Assembly: GCA_025769875.1 (NCBI GenBank) | Contig: JAGFNK010000014.1 | Coordinates: forward strand, 124,001-188,000 | From: Russula earlei | Taxonomy: Eukaryota > Basidiomycota > Agaricomycetes > Russulales > Russulaceae | Direction of reading: 5' to 3' | Length of the DNA: 64,000 nucleotides | Shown: in pieces, positions 1 to 9,969 of the stretch | Position numbering within the stretch: position 1 is the first letter of the stretch | Layout: each line of letters opens with the position of its first letter | Position numbers and translations under genes: made by a program | Notes under the pieces: model-generated | The model's input: only the letters and a program-made list of their open reading frames with translations | The model's database searches: none | Told to the model about the DNA's origin: nothing

Positions 1-614
1 GTAGAGATGAAGTCCGAAACCTCCAGGGGGCGATCGAGGAAAGGGAGAAATTGGCCATCGGGGAGCGGAAGGAAGTTCGCGGTGGAAGATGAGTGATCAG
101 GGAGGTGGACGGGGCTTCGACGTAATGAAGATGTCTCGATGACTTCAGACTTTACAGGGTGGTGTGGCTGGACAGACGACTGCGCGAGATCGCATAATTG
201 CTGAGGAGTGAGAGACGTGCGTTGTGCGTATAATGATGTGGAAGATCGACGCTTTCTGCTCGCATAGGAGGGAGGTGAGTTGGGAGCCACTGGCGAGATG
301 GGTTCTTGGGCAAAGGATGAAGATGCGAAAGACAAACGTCGTGACGGCCCCGTACGTTGTGAGGATGAGCTCGTTGGCGACCAGCTGGCGCGTTGAACCT
401 CTGGCGATCCAGGTGAGGAATCAAAACGATGGCCATCCCGATAGTCCTGGATCTCCTCTGGTGTGACTCGGACTATGGTCAACCTGCTCCTCAGCACCCT
501 CTCATCCGAAAAGTTTTGTTGTGTGTGAATGCCGAATGGGTCGCTCGCGGAAACTGAGCCCCTCCGGTGTAATAGGTTTCTAGAGCTATAAGCCGGGGTG
601 GAGGATAGATCCAT
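1..614 (-). CDS. Ser/Pro-rich protein of unknown function, 5' part only
   Basis: From an ATG at 614-612 an uninterrupted frame runs to the left edge of the window, about 204 codons without a stop or a needed intron, so the gene continues outside. The product starts MDLSSTPAYSS. It has a short non-repetitive stretch near residues 38-70 (TIVRVTPEEIQDYRDGHRF), followed by a low-complexity region rich in Ser, Pro and Arg that looks disordered. I do not recognise the family. Evidence for a real gene is the long open frame, sensible codon use and no competing frame. Transcription diverges from the RING gene that starts at 1755. Confidence 0.55.
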   Translation of the reverse strand, partial: MDLSSTPAYSSRNLLHRRGSVSASDPFGIHTQQNFSDERVLRSRLTIVRVTPEEIQDYRDGHRFDSSPGSPEVQRASWSPTSSSSQRTGPSRRLSFASSSFAQEPISPVAPNSPPSYASRKRRSSTSLYAQRTSLTPQQLCDLAQSSVQPHHPVKSEVIETSSLRRSPVHLPDHSSSTANFLPLPDGQFLPFLDRPLEVSDFIS

Positions 615-1754
615 TGAGATTGACGATGAAGGAGTGAAACGGTGCGAGCGTAATAGACTTTGCGCTCATTTCAATAATCACCCGCTTCCGGTTTTCTCTG
701 CTTTCTCGCTCGCTCATCCCCTTCCTCTTCCTCTCGCCCGAGTCTCGCTTTTCCTGGGTCCGCAGGAAAACGCAAGGAGGCTTGTTTCGAGCCCCTATAA
801 TTCATGGCACTTCCATTGAGGTGTCCCTCACAGTCGCATCGAAATCTTTTTCTCCAACCTGCAACTGGCCCTTTCCTACTTGTTTTCTCATGCCTGCGGT
901 CCAAGCCTAGTCCTGAAATCGGCCGTTCCAGTCCTAGGTACAGCTGTCCGTGTTCTTAAGGAAAACTTCATCACTTCTACTGGCACCTCTTCACCAAGTC
1001 ACTAATAGAAGGTTCTGCCACCCATTACCCATCCTTTCCCGCCCGTATCAAAGCTGTGTCATTGTCGACCCCCCATCGGTCTGCCATTTTTAATGTTCAC
1101 GCGTGCGGTTCTTTGGGCGCAATGTGTCGTACTACCTTGTCCAATCCCCCGCGTAACTTGGTGCCAAAGAGGCACTCCGGCACATCGCATTCTCTTTGGA
1201 ACGTTCATCCATTCCCAAAATCATTCTAGCACACGTTGATGACACGAGATCATACCGCTCCTTCGGCGTAACCTGGGAGCCAATCACATGGCCCACTTCC
1301 CCCTGGATAACGCCAGCTGGACAACGCGAGTCAAAGACACGCACATTTGATGCGGCGACAATTTTTATTCCCAGCTTAGCCAGTTGTGAGACCGGTCCAT
1401 CTCATGTGTACTTATCTTGCCGTTAATATCCCTCATACCCTTGTTTAGAGCAGAAGCGCCCGCGCTAATGACAAGTGCCACGAGCATCAAGTAATTTGTG
1501 ATGGAGAAGGGGGGATCTTTCCTTATGTATACCTCTCCATCCCGGAACAGCCTGCCGCCACTGCACTATAGTAAGAGCGACCGTCTGGCCTCGTGCTGCG
1601 GGAAGCTCCATCATCCGGCTGTAGGATCTTACCCCTGCTTCCCCACCCAATCCGTGCTTGAGGCGATCGGTTCCGCTCAACCATAAAAAGCACCAACGGA
1701 GCATGTTCAAGGGCTCCTCCGGTCTTCCACCCCAGCTTTCCAATTGTCTATCCG
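615..1754. promoter_or_regulatory. Divergent intergenic region between the edge gene and the first RING gene
   Basis: About 1.1 kb separates two divergent starts (614 on - and 1755 on +). A CT-rich tract lies at about 690-740. Short open frames on both strands show no domain or splice logic. No RNA gene or repeat was seen. Confidence 0.3.
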
Positions 1755-3696
1755 ATGCTACTTGTCAAAGCCTCGTCTTCTTGCGATGTCTGCCTTGAGC
1801 CCTTCCAGCTCAAGGGAGAGTCGTCCCCCCCAGTCCGTGCCCCATGTGCAATAGATTGCGGCCATATCTTCTGTTCCACGTACGAACTAACCAACCCTTG
1901 ACCTGATCGCCTTACTCAAGCATTGGCAGGTGCATCGACTCATTCGCACGTTTAGCCTGCCCCCTGTGTCGTAGTTATTTTGATCCCCGTGCTGTGCGGC
2001 GTCTTCGCATCGACGTTGCCCCCAAAACCCCCGACACACGCCCTCTACGCGTCGGCCACCAAAACGATAACGGTGCCACAGCTTCAAAGGAAGATCTCAA
2101 GGACCGCATCATATCTATCGTCCGCAATGGCGCGGACGGCGGTCACTATCAAGCGCTTATCCAAGAGACATGTACTTGGCTGAAGGAGCAGACGCCCGAA
2201 GAGGTGAGGGATCTTGCTTTCGAACTTTATCATCATTGATGACGTTCCAAAGCACTGGGATCTACGAGCGTTGTATCTCCTTCTTATCCGATATCACCAA
2301 ATGCATAAGGATGAACAGGCCGCCACGGTCAGTCTCCTCGAGAAGACCAGGCTCTACCAAGATGCTCTTCGCAAAGCAGAAAAGCGACAACAGGAGATTG
2401 GAGAATTGAAGCGAATTATCGATGACCTCAACGATAAAATGGAGTCAAACGAGGTGAAGTGGGCCGTACGGGAAAAACAGCTCTCCAAGTAAGCATTGTG
2501 AAGTTCGATTTTGTCCGCTAGTTTCTTAATGTGCATGTTTTGCTTTCCAGGAAGGTACGCACTGACATTTCCCTAAAAGGTATTGTGAGTTGACAAGCGT
2601 TATCTAGTACGAGGATGCGATCGAGGAAACACGAAGTCTCCGGGAGCAGCTCATGACACTTTGCGCCCCCAAGGGACGCTCCGATCGTCACAGAAGTTTG
2701 GAAGCACGTCTTACAAATCCGCGAGTTTTCGAACCCATGGTCGAGGACGAAGGTCCCAACGACACACTGGAGGCAATGAAGCCCATTATCGACCACTTTT
2801 CTCCTCTTCCCGTCCATCTCTCGCCCGTCCCATTGACAATTAATGCAGTCAGCCCACTTCTCAAGAGTACCGCGAATTCGGTAGAAGAAGAGGATCATTA
2901 CTTTAAGCCACGCTCCCAGTCGCCTGAGGAAGAAGGAGACCAGACTCCCGTCGAATATCCCCAACCCCTGACCACCCCAGCATCGAAGCCCGTGGCTATT
3001 GGAGCGGCAATCGCGCGTTTCTACGACATGGCTGCCTCTGAGACGAGCGCCTCTCTGCCACATCCCTCGCCGTCAGCATTTTACAGCAGAAGGCACGAAA
3101 AGGAAAAGGAGAAGCTCCGTGAGCTCACGCGGAACAACTCTTCCGGCAGTACCGGGCGCGTGCCGTTGAGCCGCATCCGGGCGCTACAGGAGAAGCTTGT
3201 GCCGGAATCTGGTGACGAAGCGGAGCGCGCACGCTCGTCACGCCGTCTACTGCTTAATGCGATTTTGGCCGATGCTCCGACCCCGCAGTCAACCCCGGCT
3301 CCGATTTCCGTAACTTCCCCACCCCCAGCTCCACCACCGCCACCGCCGCCGCCGTCGCATCGCCCCACCGCGATCTCGCGCGCAAGCACTGCTGCGGAGG
3401 AGATAGAGCGTGAGCGCGAACGTCGACGCCGGCAGTCGAACGAACATCGCCACCCAGAGACTCCCGTCACCAGCATGCCACCGCCACCGCCTCCGCCGCC
3501 ACCACCCCAGAGTCACGCCCAGCGCCTCGCCCATCCTCGCCCATCGATACCATCGTTGAAGGATACGACAAATCCATACGGAACTGAGGAAGTTATGCAG
3601 CGCAGACCTGTCTACACTGACCGGCGTATCGCAACCGAGAGACGCCCTTCGATAGGGAAGAAGCCCCAGTGGCCTCGTGCGTCACCGGAAGCGTGA
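1755..3696 (+). CDS. RING finger / coiled-coil / polyproline protein (putative E3 ubiquitin ligase)
   Basis: Five exons were joined by hand: 1755-1879, 1930-2203, 2253-2488, 2551-2554 and 2608-3696, 1728 nt, 575 aa. Residues about 9-57 form a C3HC4-type RING: a CDVC pair, CGHIFC, CID and a final CPLC pair, with the first intron inside it. A helical segment follows, then a coiled coil from about residue 165 to 240. The rest is disordered with two long proline runs near codons 3325-3355 and 3479-3505. RING proteins usually bind an E2 and ubiquitinate partners; substrate is unknown. The fourth exon is only 4 nt (GAAG). Skipping it shifts frame and gives a stop soon after, so it is needed. The RING gene at 8527-9969 has the same layout and is probably a paralogue. 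Confidence 0.78.
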
Positions 3697-4245
3697 AACA
3701 AAACCCCTATGAGCTGCGCTCGCCACTTATTTGTTGTCTAGGCCTTCATTTATTTCATTTGTTCCCTCTCGCCTTTCATGTACCACTCCACTCTGCATCG
3801 CAGTCCACTCCAGCCATCGAACACTCCAAGTGCCCCTGTCTATAGTACTTATGCATTTCACATTGTCTCTCTCGCTGCTCGCTGCATTCTTTGTACAGTA
3901 TCTATGTATTACCACATTGACTATAGGTAGAGAGGGGTCTGGAGTTAACACAGAGTATCTTGCTCAGAGCGCTCGGATGCCATCCACCCGGTCCAAAACG
4001 GGTTGGACTTTCCTTCCAAACACTCGTGACATGGTCTCTGGACTCGACTCGGACAAAAATCAGGGGGTTTCCCCAGAAATTTAGCGCCCAATGCGCCACA
4101 GGTGGACAAAAACAGAAGAGCATGAAGGGATGGCGTTACCGCCGGAGAGACGAGATCATATGGCTATAGGAGAAGAAGCACTGACATGCTTTGACAGTGG
4201 CTAATCAGATCGAATCGCGGACACGCGGCCGGAGAGATACACCCT
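3697..4245. other. Convergent intergenic region
   Basis: The RING gene (+) and the VAMP7 gene (-) end toward each other here. About 550 bp with no supported gene, presumably two 3' UTRs. Confidence 0.4.
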
Positions 4246-5195
4246 TCATTTCGCCCCACAGCGCAGCGCCGCACCACAGAACTGGGCCATGATAATCCAA
4301 AGAATCACCTGAGAGAACGGCACATGTCACTTCAGGCACAAGGAGGAATGGGAAAAGCAAGGCTTCCGCACCAGAAAGACGAGGATGCCGAGCCCAAGTA
4401 CACGCTTGTTCTTCCACCACATCTGGCGTCGCACCGTGCGCGCTCCACGACGGAAGGCCGTCGCCTGGCTCGCCATGGTGTCTGTCTTATCCACGAGGAG
4501 CTCGATGCGCTCCCCACGGCTCAGGATCTGCTCGACGTTCTGGACCATGATGTCCTTGACCTGGGCGAGCTCTGCCTGCGCGCGGGAAATGTCATCCGTC
4601 GGTGGAGACGTGTTGTACGTGTACACGAGCTGCGAGATGACCGGGCCAAGGGTCGACTGCAGCGCATGGGTGTCCAAAGGGGGCGAAGAAGACGATGCTG
4701 ATGGACTGGACAGGAACTGCGCAAGGGGGGTGTGAGCGCATAAAGAACGCAGCCGTATGAAATCGTGGTGCACCTTGCGTTGTAGTTCTCCAAGGAACGT
4801 GAAAGGCATTCTCCTGGACACCTGCTTTCAGTACTTGGAGTCGTTTCCCGACATCCCGGGCACGAGACTCCGACACACCTGCCGGCTGAATCATCAGCCA
4901 TGACGAGATAAGTGAACCCGCCCTCAGAGATGTAGTGGAAAAGATATTGCTCCCAGACATATGTGAGCTTGCTGTTGTTTGGCGGTATCTTTGAGAGAAT
5001 TGTCTGCGTGGCTAGCATGACGACGAGTGAGCGACTGCGGGACTTTGCATGTGAAACTCACCTTGGGAGAAATCGCGCTTTCCCGCCTGGTGCTCAGCGA
5101 GTATAGTAGAACCCTGAGCGACGAGAGCATGTATCTAAACATACTCAGTATAAAACGTGACCCATGAACATATCGCGTGGACGCACCAGAGACAT
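4246..5195 (-). CDS. VAMP7-type R-SNARE (longin domain synaptobrevin)
   Basis: Six exons on the minus strand: 5195-5187, 5134-5062, 5011-4879, 4813-4774, 4716-4372 and 4308-4246, total 663 nt, 220 aa, the usual length of VAMP7. The first exon codes only MSL. An N-terminal longin domain (HALVAQGSTILAEH, then SKIPPNNSKLTYVWEQYLFHY) covers residues about 1-110. A SNARE motif follows with the central arginine of the zero layer (QILSRGERIELL). The C-terminal anchor is built across the last intron (VLGLGILVFL joined to VILWIIMAQF). R-SNAREs pair with three Q-SNARE helices to fuse vesicles; VAMP7 types act at endosome, vacuole and plasma membrane. The short first exon and the split anchor make simple ORF calling fail here. 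Confidence 0.9.
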
Positions 5196-5334
5196 GATGG
5201 CAGAAAATCGTGGTTGCGTGTGGTGGCTGTCGCTGGGCCGGAGACAGATAGGTAATGCCCCATCGGGCCGAGAATTCTCGCCTCACCGGGCCGAAAACGC
5301 GAGGGGGTTCGGTTGTTCACCTTGGCCTTGAGAC
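5196..5334. promoter_or_regulatory. Compact bidirectional promoter between VAMP7 and GLE1
   Basis: Only 139 bp lie between the divergent start codons of the R-SNARE gene (5195, -) and GLE1 (5335, +), so both promoters must overlap here. No specific motif is claimed. Confidence 0.45.
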
Positions 5335-7427
5335 ATGCGTTTTAGTGCCCGTGCCCATTCCCCCTCACCCTCCCCTGTTCGGCGGTGCGTATCGATGGGG
5401 ATGTGTAAACCATATTCAATTATCTCAACAGTTCTTGCAGGCGACGGAGTCTCTCCTACGGTCTACAGTCCTCTTTGTACTCATCCTCGAGCTCAGAGGC
5501 GGCTGACGCGCAAACGGACTCATCATCTGAATCTGAGGAATATAGCAGCGACGCCAGTAGGAGTTCGCCTGTCCCTGAGAGGGCAGTCAGAAGGACAAGC
5601 CGTCTTTCTACCTCGTCTTCGTCGTGAGCGCTTCCTCTATTCTGTCTCTTCTGTCTGAGCATGGGCAGACGACTAGCGGGCACACAAACACCCTCCGTGC
5701 ACGCGCAGGTCGACGATACGGTTGCTGCAATTCGCCTTCGAACTAGACATCATGATCCCTATGAAGAATGGACAAAGCGGACGCGGAGAGAAGCCTTTGT
5801 ATACCTCCCCTCCTCCTGTCGACTCTATCTCCTATTCCTCACCTTTCCCCCCTTTCAGAAAACTGCACGCCGTACAGTTGCATCGGCACAAAGTCAATGG
5901 GATGCCGTGCAAGCGGCATCTCGCGAGCGGGACGTTGAAAGGCAAGGTGCCGCCTTGAAACAAGACGCAGACATGATCGCCAAGAGCCTAGCAGAGTTGT
6001 CAATACGCCAGTCGAAGGACGAAACGGAGAAGGGGATTCAGTGGAATGACAAAAGAAAGAGCAGGCAAGCAAAAACCGAAGATGTTATCCGCTCAGAAGA
6101 GGAGAAGCTGCGTGTGCGGGAGATGATGGAGCGTAGAGTGAGGGAGGAAGCGGAACGCATACGGAAAGAAGCCGAAAAGGCAGCGATCGAGGAGCAGCGC
6201 AAAAAGGACGATGCCGCCAAGGCTGCCAAGGAGGCAGAAGAAGCAAAGGCCAGAGCGGAAGAAGAGGAGGCCGCGAAGAAAGAAGCAGAGAGGACGGAGC
6301 AAGCCAGGGCACAACAAGCCTTGGAAGGTCAGGCCACGGAACGCAACGCGCTTGGCATGACGATGCCGGATGAGGACTGGCGTGAAGCCAGATTCGCGCT
6401 GAAGGTGCGTTTTCTGTCTTCATACGATCGCCATCATTCACTCACGACATGCCAATGCAGCAATTGAAGTCAGGACCGATCGCACGCGTCAAGGCTAACC
6501 GTGAGTCGAAGAAGATGTGGAACGAAATCAGACGCAAGATCACACCGAGGGTTGGCCAGCTGACCAACGACCTTCAGGTGATCATGAACATCGTAAGCCC
6601 ATCTACCGACAGCGTTGCATTGCAGCGACTTCTGATCGTGACGAACGTGAACAGTCTCAGCAGCTCGTGCAAATTCTGCGCTCATCATTCGCATCAAATT
6701 CTGACGTATATCATGCGTCATTATCCTCGCTAGCCAAGGCGATCCTTTTGCAAGCGGAGACTGAGGTCACTGCCGAGAAGCGATCTGCCAAGCCGCTCGC
6801 TCAGCTGACGTTCAACTCGATGAACGCGCTTGACGGCTTCAGCGCCGTGTTTTGGGCAAAATTGTGTCAGAGAACGGGCGGTTGGGCGATACCCGCACCA
6901 GTGCCGTCAAAAGACGCCGATGGGACGCCCTTCACTCCCGCCACGCGCATGAAAGCATCCGGCCTGCGCGAGGAGACAAGCCCAGATCACGTCGCACGCG
7001 TTGCGGGCATTATGCGCGTGTATTTTTCGTTGCTGCTCATTCCGCCGACTTCCGCCCTTTCGCGCGAATTTCACATGCCGCGTCTTTGGACGTTCATCGC
7101 TCGGCTCGTCGGACAGCCGGCCTTGTTGCAGTCCTCGCTCGCGACGGAGCTTCTCTCAGGTATGTCATGCCTTTGCGTCATCGCACTTGCGCTTGCGATC
7201 GCGGCGTTTTTTTAATTCATGGGGCTTACCGAGATACGACAGTCGCTCTGGAGGTCGGAGGATCTCACGCGCGCGACGCGTGGGGATCGCAATGGATCAA
7301 GCTCATGGCCCTGCTTTACGAAGGCGTCATGACGGACCCTTCTCCTCTTGGTGGCTCGGGACCGGACACCCGCGCGTCTCGCGTAAGACTGCAGCTGGAG
7401 ATTGAACGTGTGATGGGTAGTGGGTGA
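5335..7427 (+). CDS. GLE1: mRNA export factor Gle1 (nucleoporin GLE1)
   Basis: A multi-exon gene. Exon 1 (5335-5384) joins an exon starting at 5441 that codes a Ser/Asp/Glu-rich acidic stretch. After further short introns a long Lys/Glu/Ala-rich coiled coil follows (about 5950-6340). The C-terminal Gle1 domain begins near RVKANRESKKMWNEIRRKI, continues through TPRVGQLTND and ends with HARDAWGSQWIKLMALL. Gle1 sits at the cytoplasmic face of the nuclear pore, where with inositol hexakisphosphate it activates the DEAD-box ATPase Dbp5 to strip export proteins from mRNA. The coiled coil matches the oligomerisation region known in the family. Exact borders of the smaller exons are less certain than the identity. 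Confidence 0.85.
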
Positions 7428-8526
7428 ACGATGAACATTAGAGGGTCGAGATCATCCCCTCTCCCCCTAGAGAGCTAGAGTTGCCAATTTGTGCGCAGAG
7501 GCTCCGATATCTAGGGAAGGCGGTAAATTTAGGGACCATCTGTCCACAATCTGTTTCATCGCGCATCGATGGTGGAGGCCATGAGAGAGAACCAAAGATG
7601 GTCATGGCCTCAGGGCCTTTCCCACTCGCATTCGGATTCGGATCTTACGCAGCCAGCCGTAGATAAAACACACACGGACACACACCACCTTGCGGTTAGG
7701 AGTATAGAACCTTGGAAAGTCTTGGAGAGCCCTAGGGCATTTGTGATCTCAATGCGATGGGGCCATCGAGACCATAAGACGCATCCTGGGGGTGAGCCAC
7801 CCAGATCCGACACCAAGACCGGACGGGGAAAATCGGTTCTCGCAGCAGATAGCGGCGTCGTTCTCTTCGAAATCTCATGGTCCCTGTCCTGTTCTGGAGT
7901 CGCCGCATCGACGTGCACAGGTAGCACAGCCGCATGCTCCTACCGAATGTGTCTCGTACGCAACCTGGGGGTGAGCCAGACCGTGGAGCCTACCATCCCA
8001 ATCGGGGCAAGCGGATCTACCAGCCAACTGCTCCCGATCGTTCGTTTCTCTCCCAGGTTTCTCACGGCCAAAATGGCTCACCAAGGAACCAACTCGCTCA
8101 TCCTCATGCAAAACAAATTCGTGGCATTAGAACTCTGTTCTCGCGGGCATCCTGTGACCCCACTCTCGCCAAAACCGTAACCGTGAACAAGACGTATGCA
8201 AGGCGTGAAGAATTCGTAAGGTGTTTGCTACAATGCGGATAATAAGTACTAGGTGAAGAGCAAGGGTAAGTATTAGGGCGACAGACGATGCAAAAGGGAC
8301 GAGACAGAACAAATCAAAAAGGTAATAAGTAAGAGCAGCGCATCGCGCTAAACCAAACCGGATTTACAACGAAAACAGAGCTAATGTAGTCACTGCTAGA
8401 AGGGGGATGTGAGAACTAGCTCCGCGATAAGATACGGCAGGCGGTTCTGGGTATAGGCACCGTGCGTATGTGGATATGGAGAAAGGAGACAAAGACAGGA
8501 GAAAGAAAGTTCCGATCGATCAAGCA
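7428..8526. other. Convergent intergenic region with no supported gene
   Basis: GLE1 (+) and the second RING gene (-) converge. Open frames of up to about 200 codons occur at 7569-8180 and 7934-8242, but none shows a domain or consistent splicing. A 21-bp sequence is repeated with one mismatch at 7779-7799 and 7958-7978. Confidence 0.35.
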
Positions 8527-9969
8527 TTACACCCTAGTAGGGACTCGGGGACCATGTGGACGCGGCGCGGCTGTAGGGGCAGAGGGCTTCGGAGTCGCAG
8601 CAGTAAGCGCTGCGGGCCACTGGTCACTGGGAGGCAGGGGAGGACGTTGTTGTGACATGGACATCGTACGGGACTTGCGAACAGGCGATGGTGAGACTGG
8701 GGTACTAGAACGGAACGACGGTGTCGCAGATCGGTGAGCAGAAGATGAAACAGCAGGAGTCGAAATTCGAGGGGGAACGGTAGATGCCGAGCGCGAGGGG
8801 GAAGTAGGGGCCACAGACGCTGAGCGTGAAGGGGGCGTAGGGGCTACAGACGCCGAACGACTAAGCCCCAGACGCGCGAGCGGGGAAATGATATTGGGGA
8901 TGTAGGACGGAGAGGTAGTGGTGGGTGAGGCCACACGTGAATCTGGAGGGGACACGGAAGACCGCGACGGGCTCGACAAACCAGTGTGAGCAGACGCCGC
9001 TGAGGATGCCGTTGACACGGCTGGGTTGGACACGAAGCGACTGAGCTCCGTACGGAGACTCTGGCACTCTTGGACCTTTTGGTTGTATTGGACTTTCTGT
9101 AAAACCGTCAGTACTGGAATTGGCCTGAGCGCTCGAAAAAACCAACCTGCCTAGAAGAATGTCAGTACCTAGGTCACGGAAGAAAAATGTGAGCCACGAC
9201 TCACTTGTGAAGTTCGGCTTCGAGTCTACCCTTCTCTAGTTCAAGCCCGTCCATTTTAAATTTTAAATTTGCCTCCGCATGCTTTGTTGTTTTGGTTGCT
9301 TCGGAGAACGCCTCGTGGTTCGCGAGGATGGCCTTGAGAAGTAGGGAACTCAAGTAAAGTGCCGAGGACTGTAGATGCGAACGGGTAAGTGAACTGCTCT
9401 GAGCAGACGAGGACGGTGCACGGACAGCGTCGGCTGCGGTGACCTCTGTCAGCCAGCGATCAACCTCCTGCTTGAGCGCCGTGACTTCTTCCACTGAACA
9501 TTTTTTTGAAGCCACTCGCGCGACCTTGGACTCTAGCATGCGACCCTCGCGGGCGCGTGCCTCTCCAGGTTCAGGGAAAGCAGGCGCGGACGCCTTCAGG
9601 AGAAGATCGTTCGGGAAGTCATCCTCGATGAGGGGAGGTCGAGGGCTGTTGGGGCTTCTTCTTGGGGTACTCCAGCCACTGCTGGGGCTGTTGAAGTCGA
9701 TTCGAATGAGGCGAACTGTGCCGCGGGTGAACTGTTCACGGCAGAAGGGACAAGCAGGGGGTAGGCGCGATGTGGTTTTTTCGAGGATGTTATTGCAGCA
9801 ATTCAAGCACAATACATGACCTGAAAGACGGGAGGAGGGTTCAGCGAAAATTTTCCTCCGAGGGGAAGGGAAGTTGAAGCGGACCGCATGGGATACAATG
9901 AGGTAAATTACGAGGACCAAACTCTTCCGCGCAAACGTCGCAAAGAGAGCCAGACTCGAGGGTTAGCAT
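8527..9969 (-). CDS. RING finger / coiled-coil protein (putative E3 ubiquitin ligase)
   Basis: Four exons on the minus strand: 9969-9885, 9820-9205, 9150-9147 and 9096-8527, total 1275 nt, 424 aa. The N-terminus is a C3HC4-type RING: CDVC near residue 10, CIPCGHVLC, LNCC and a CPFC pair. The first intron splits the glycine codon before the zinc-binding histidine. A basic linker and a coiled coil (residues about 150-255) follow, then a Ser/Pro-rich tail with several copies of SRSASVAP-like units. The third exon is 4 nt (GCAG); without it the coiled-coil frame (KVQYNQKVQECQ) is lost. Architecture and microexon position resemble the RING gene at 1755-3696. Probable ubiquitin ligase, target unknown. 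Confidence 0.75.
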
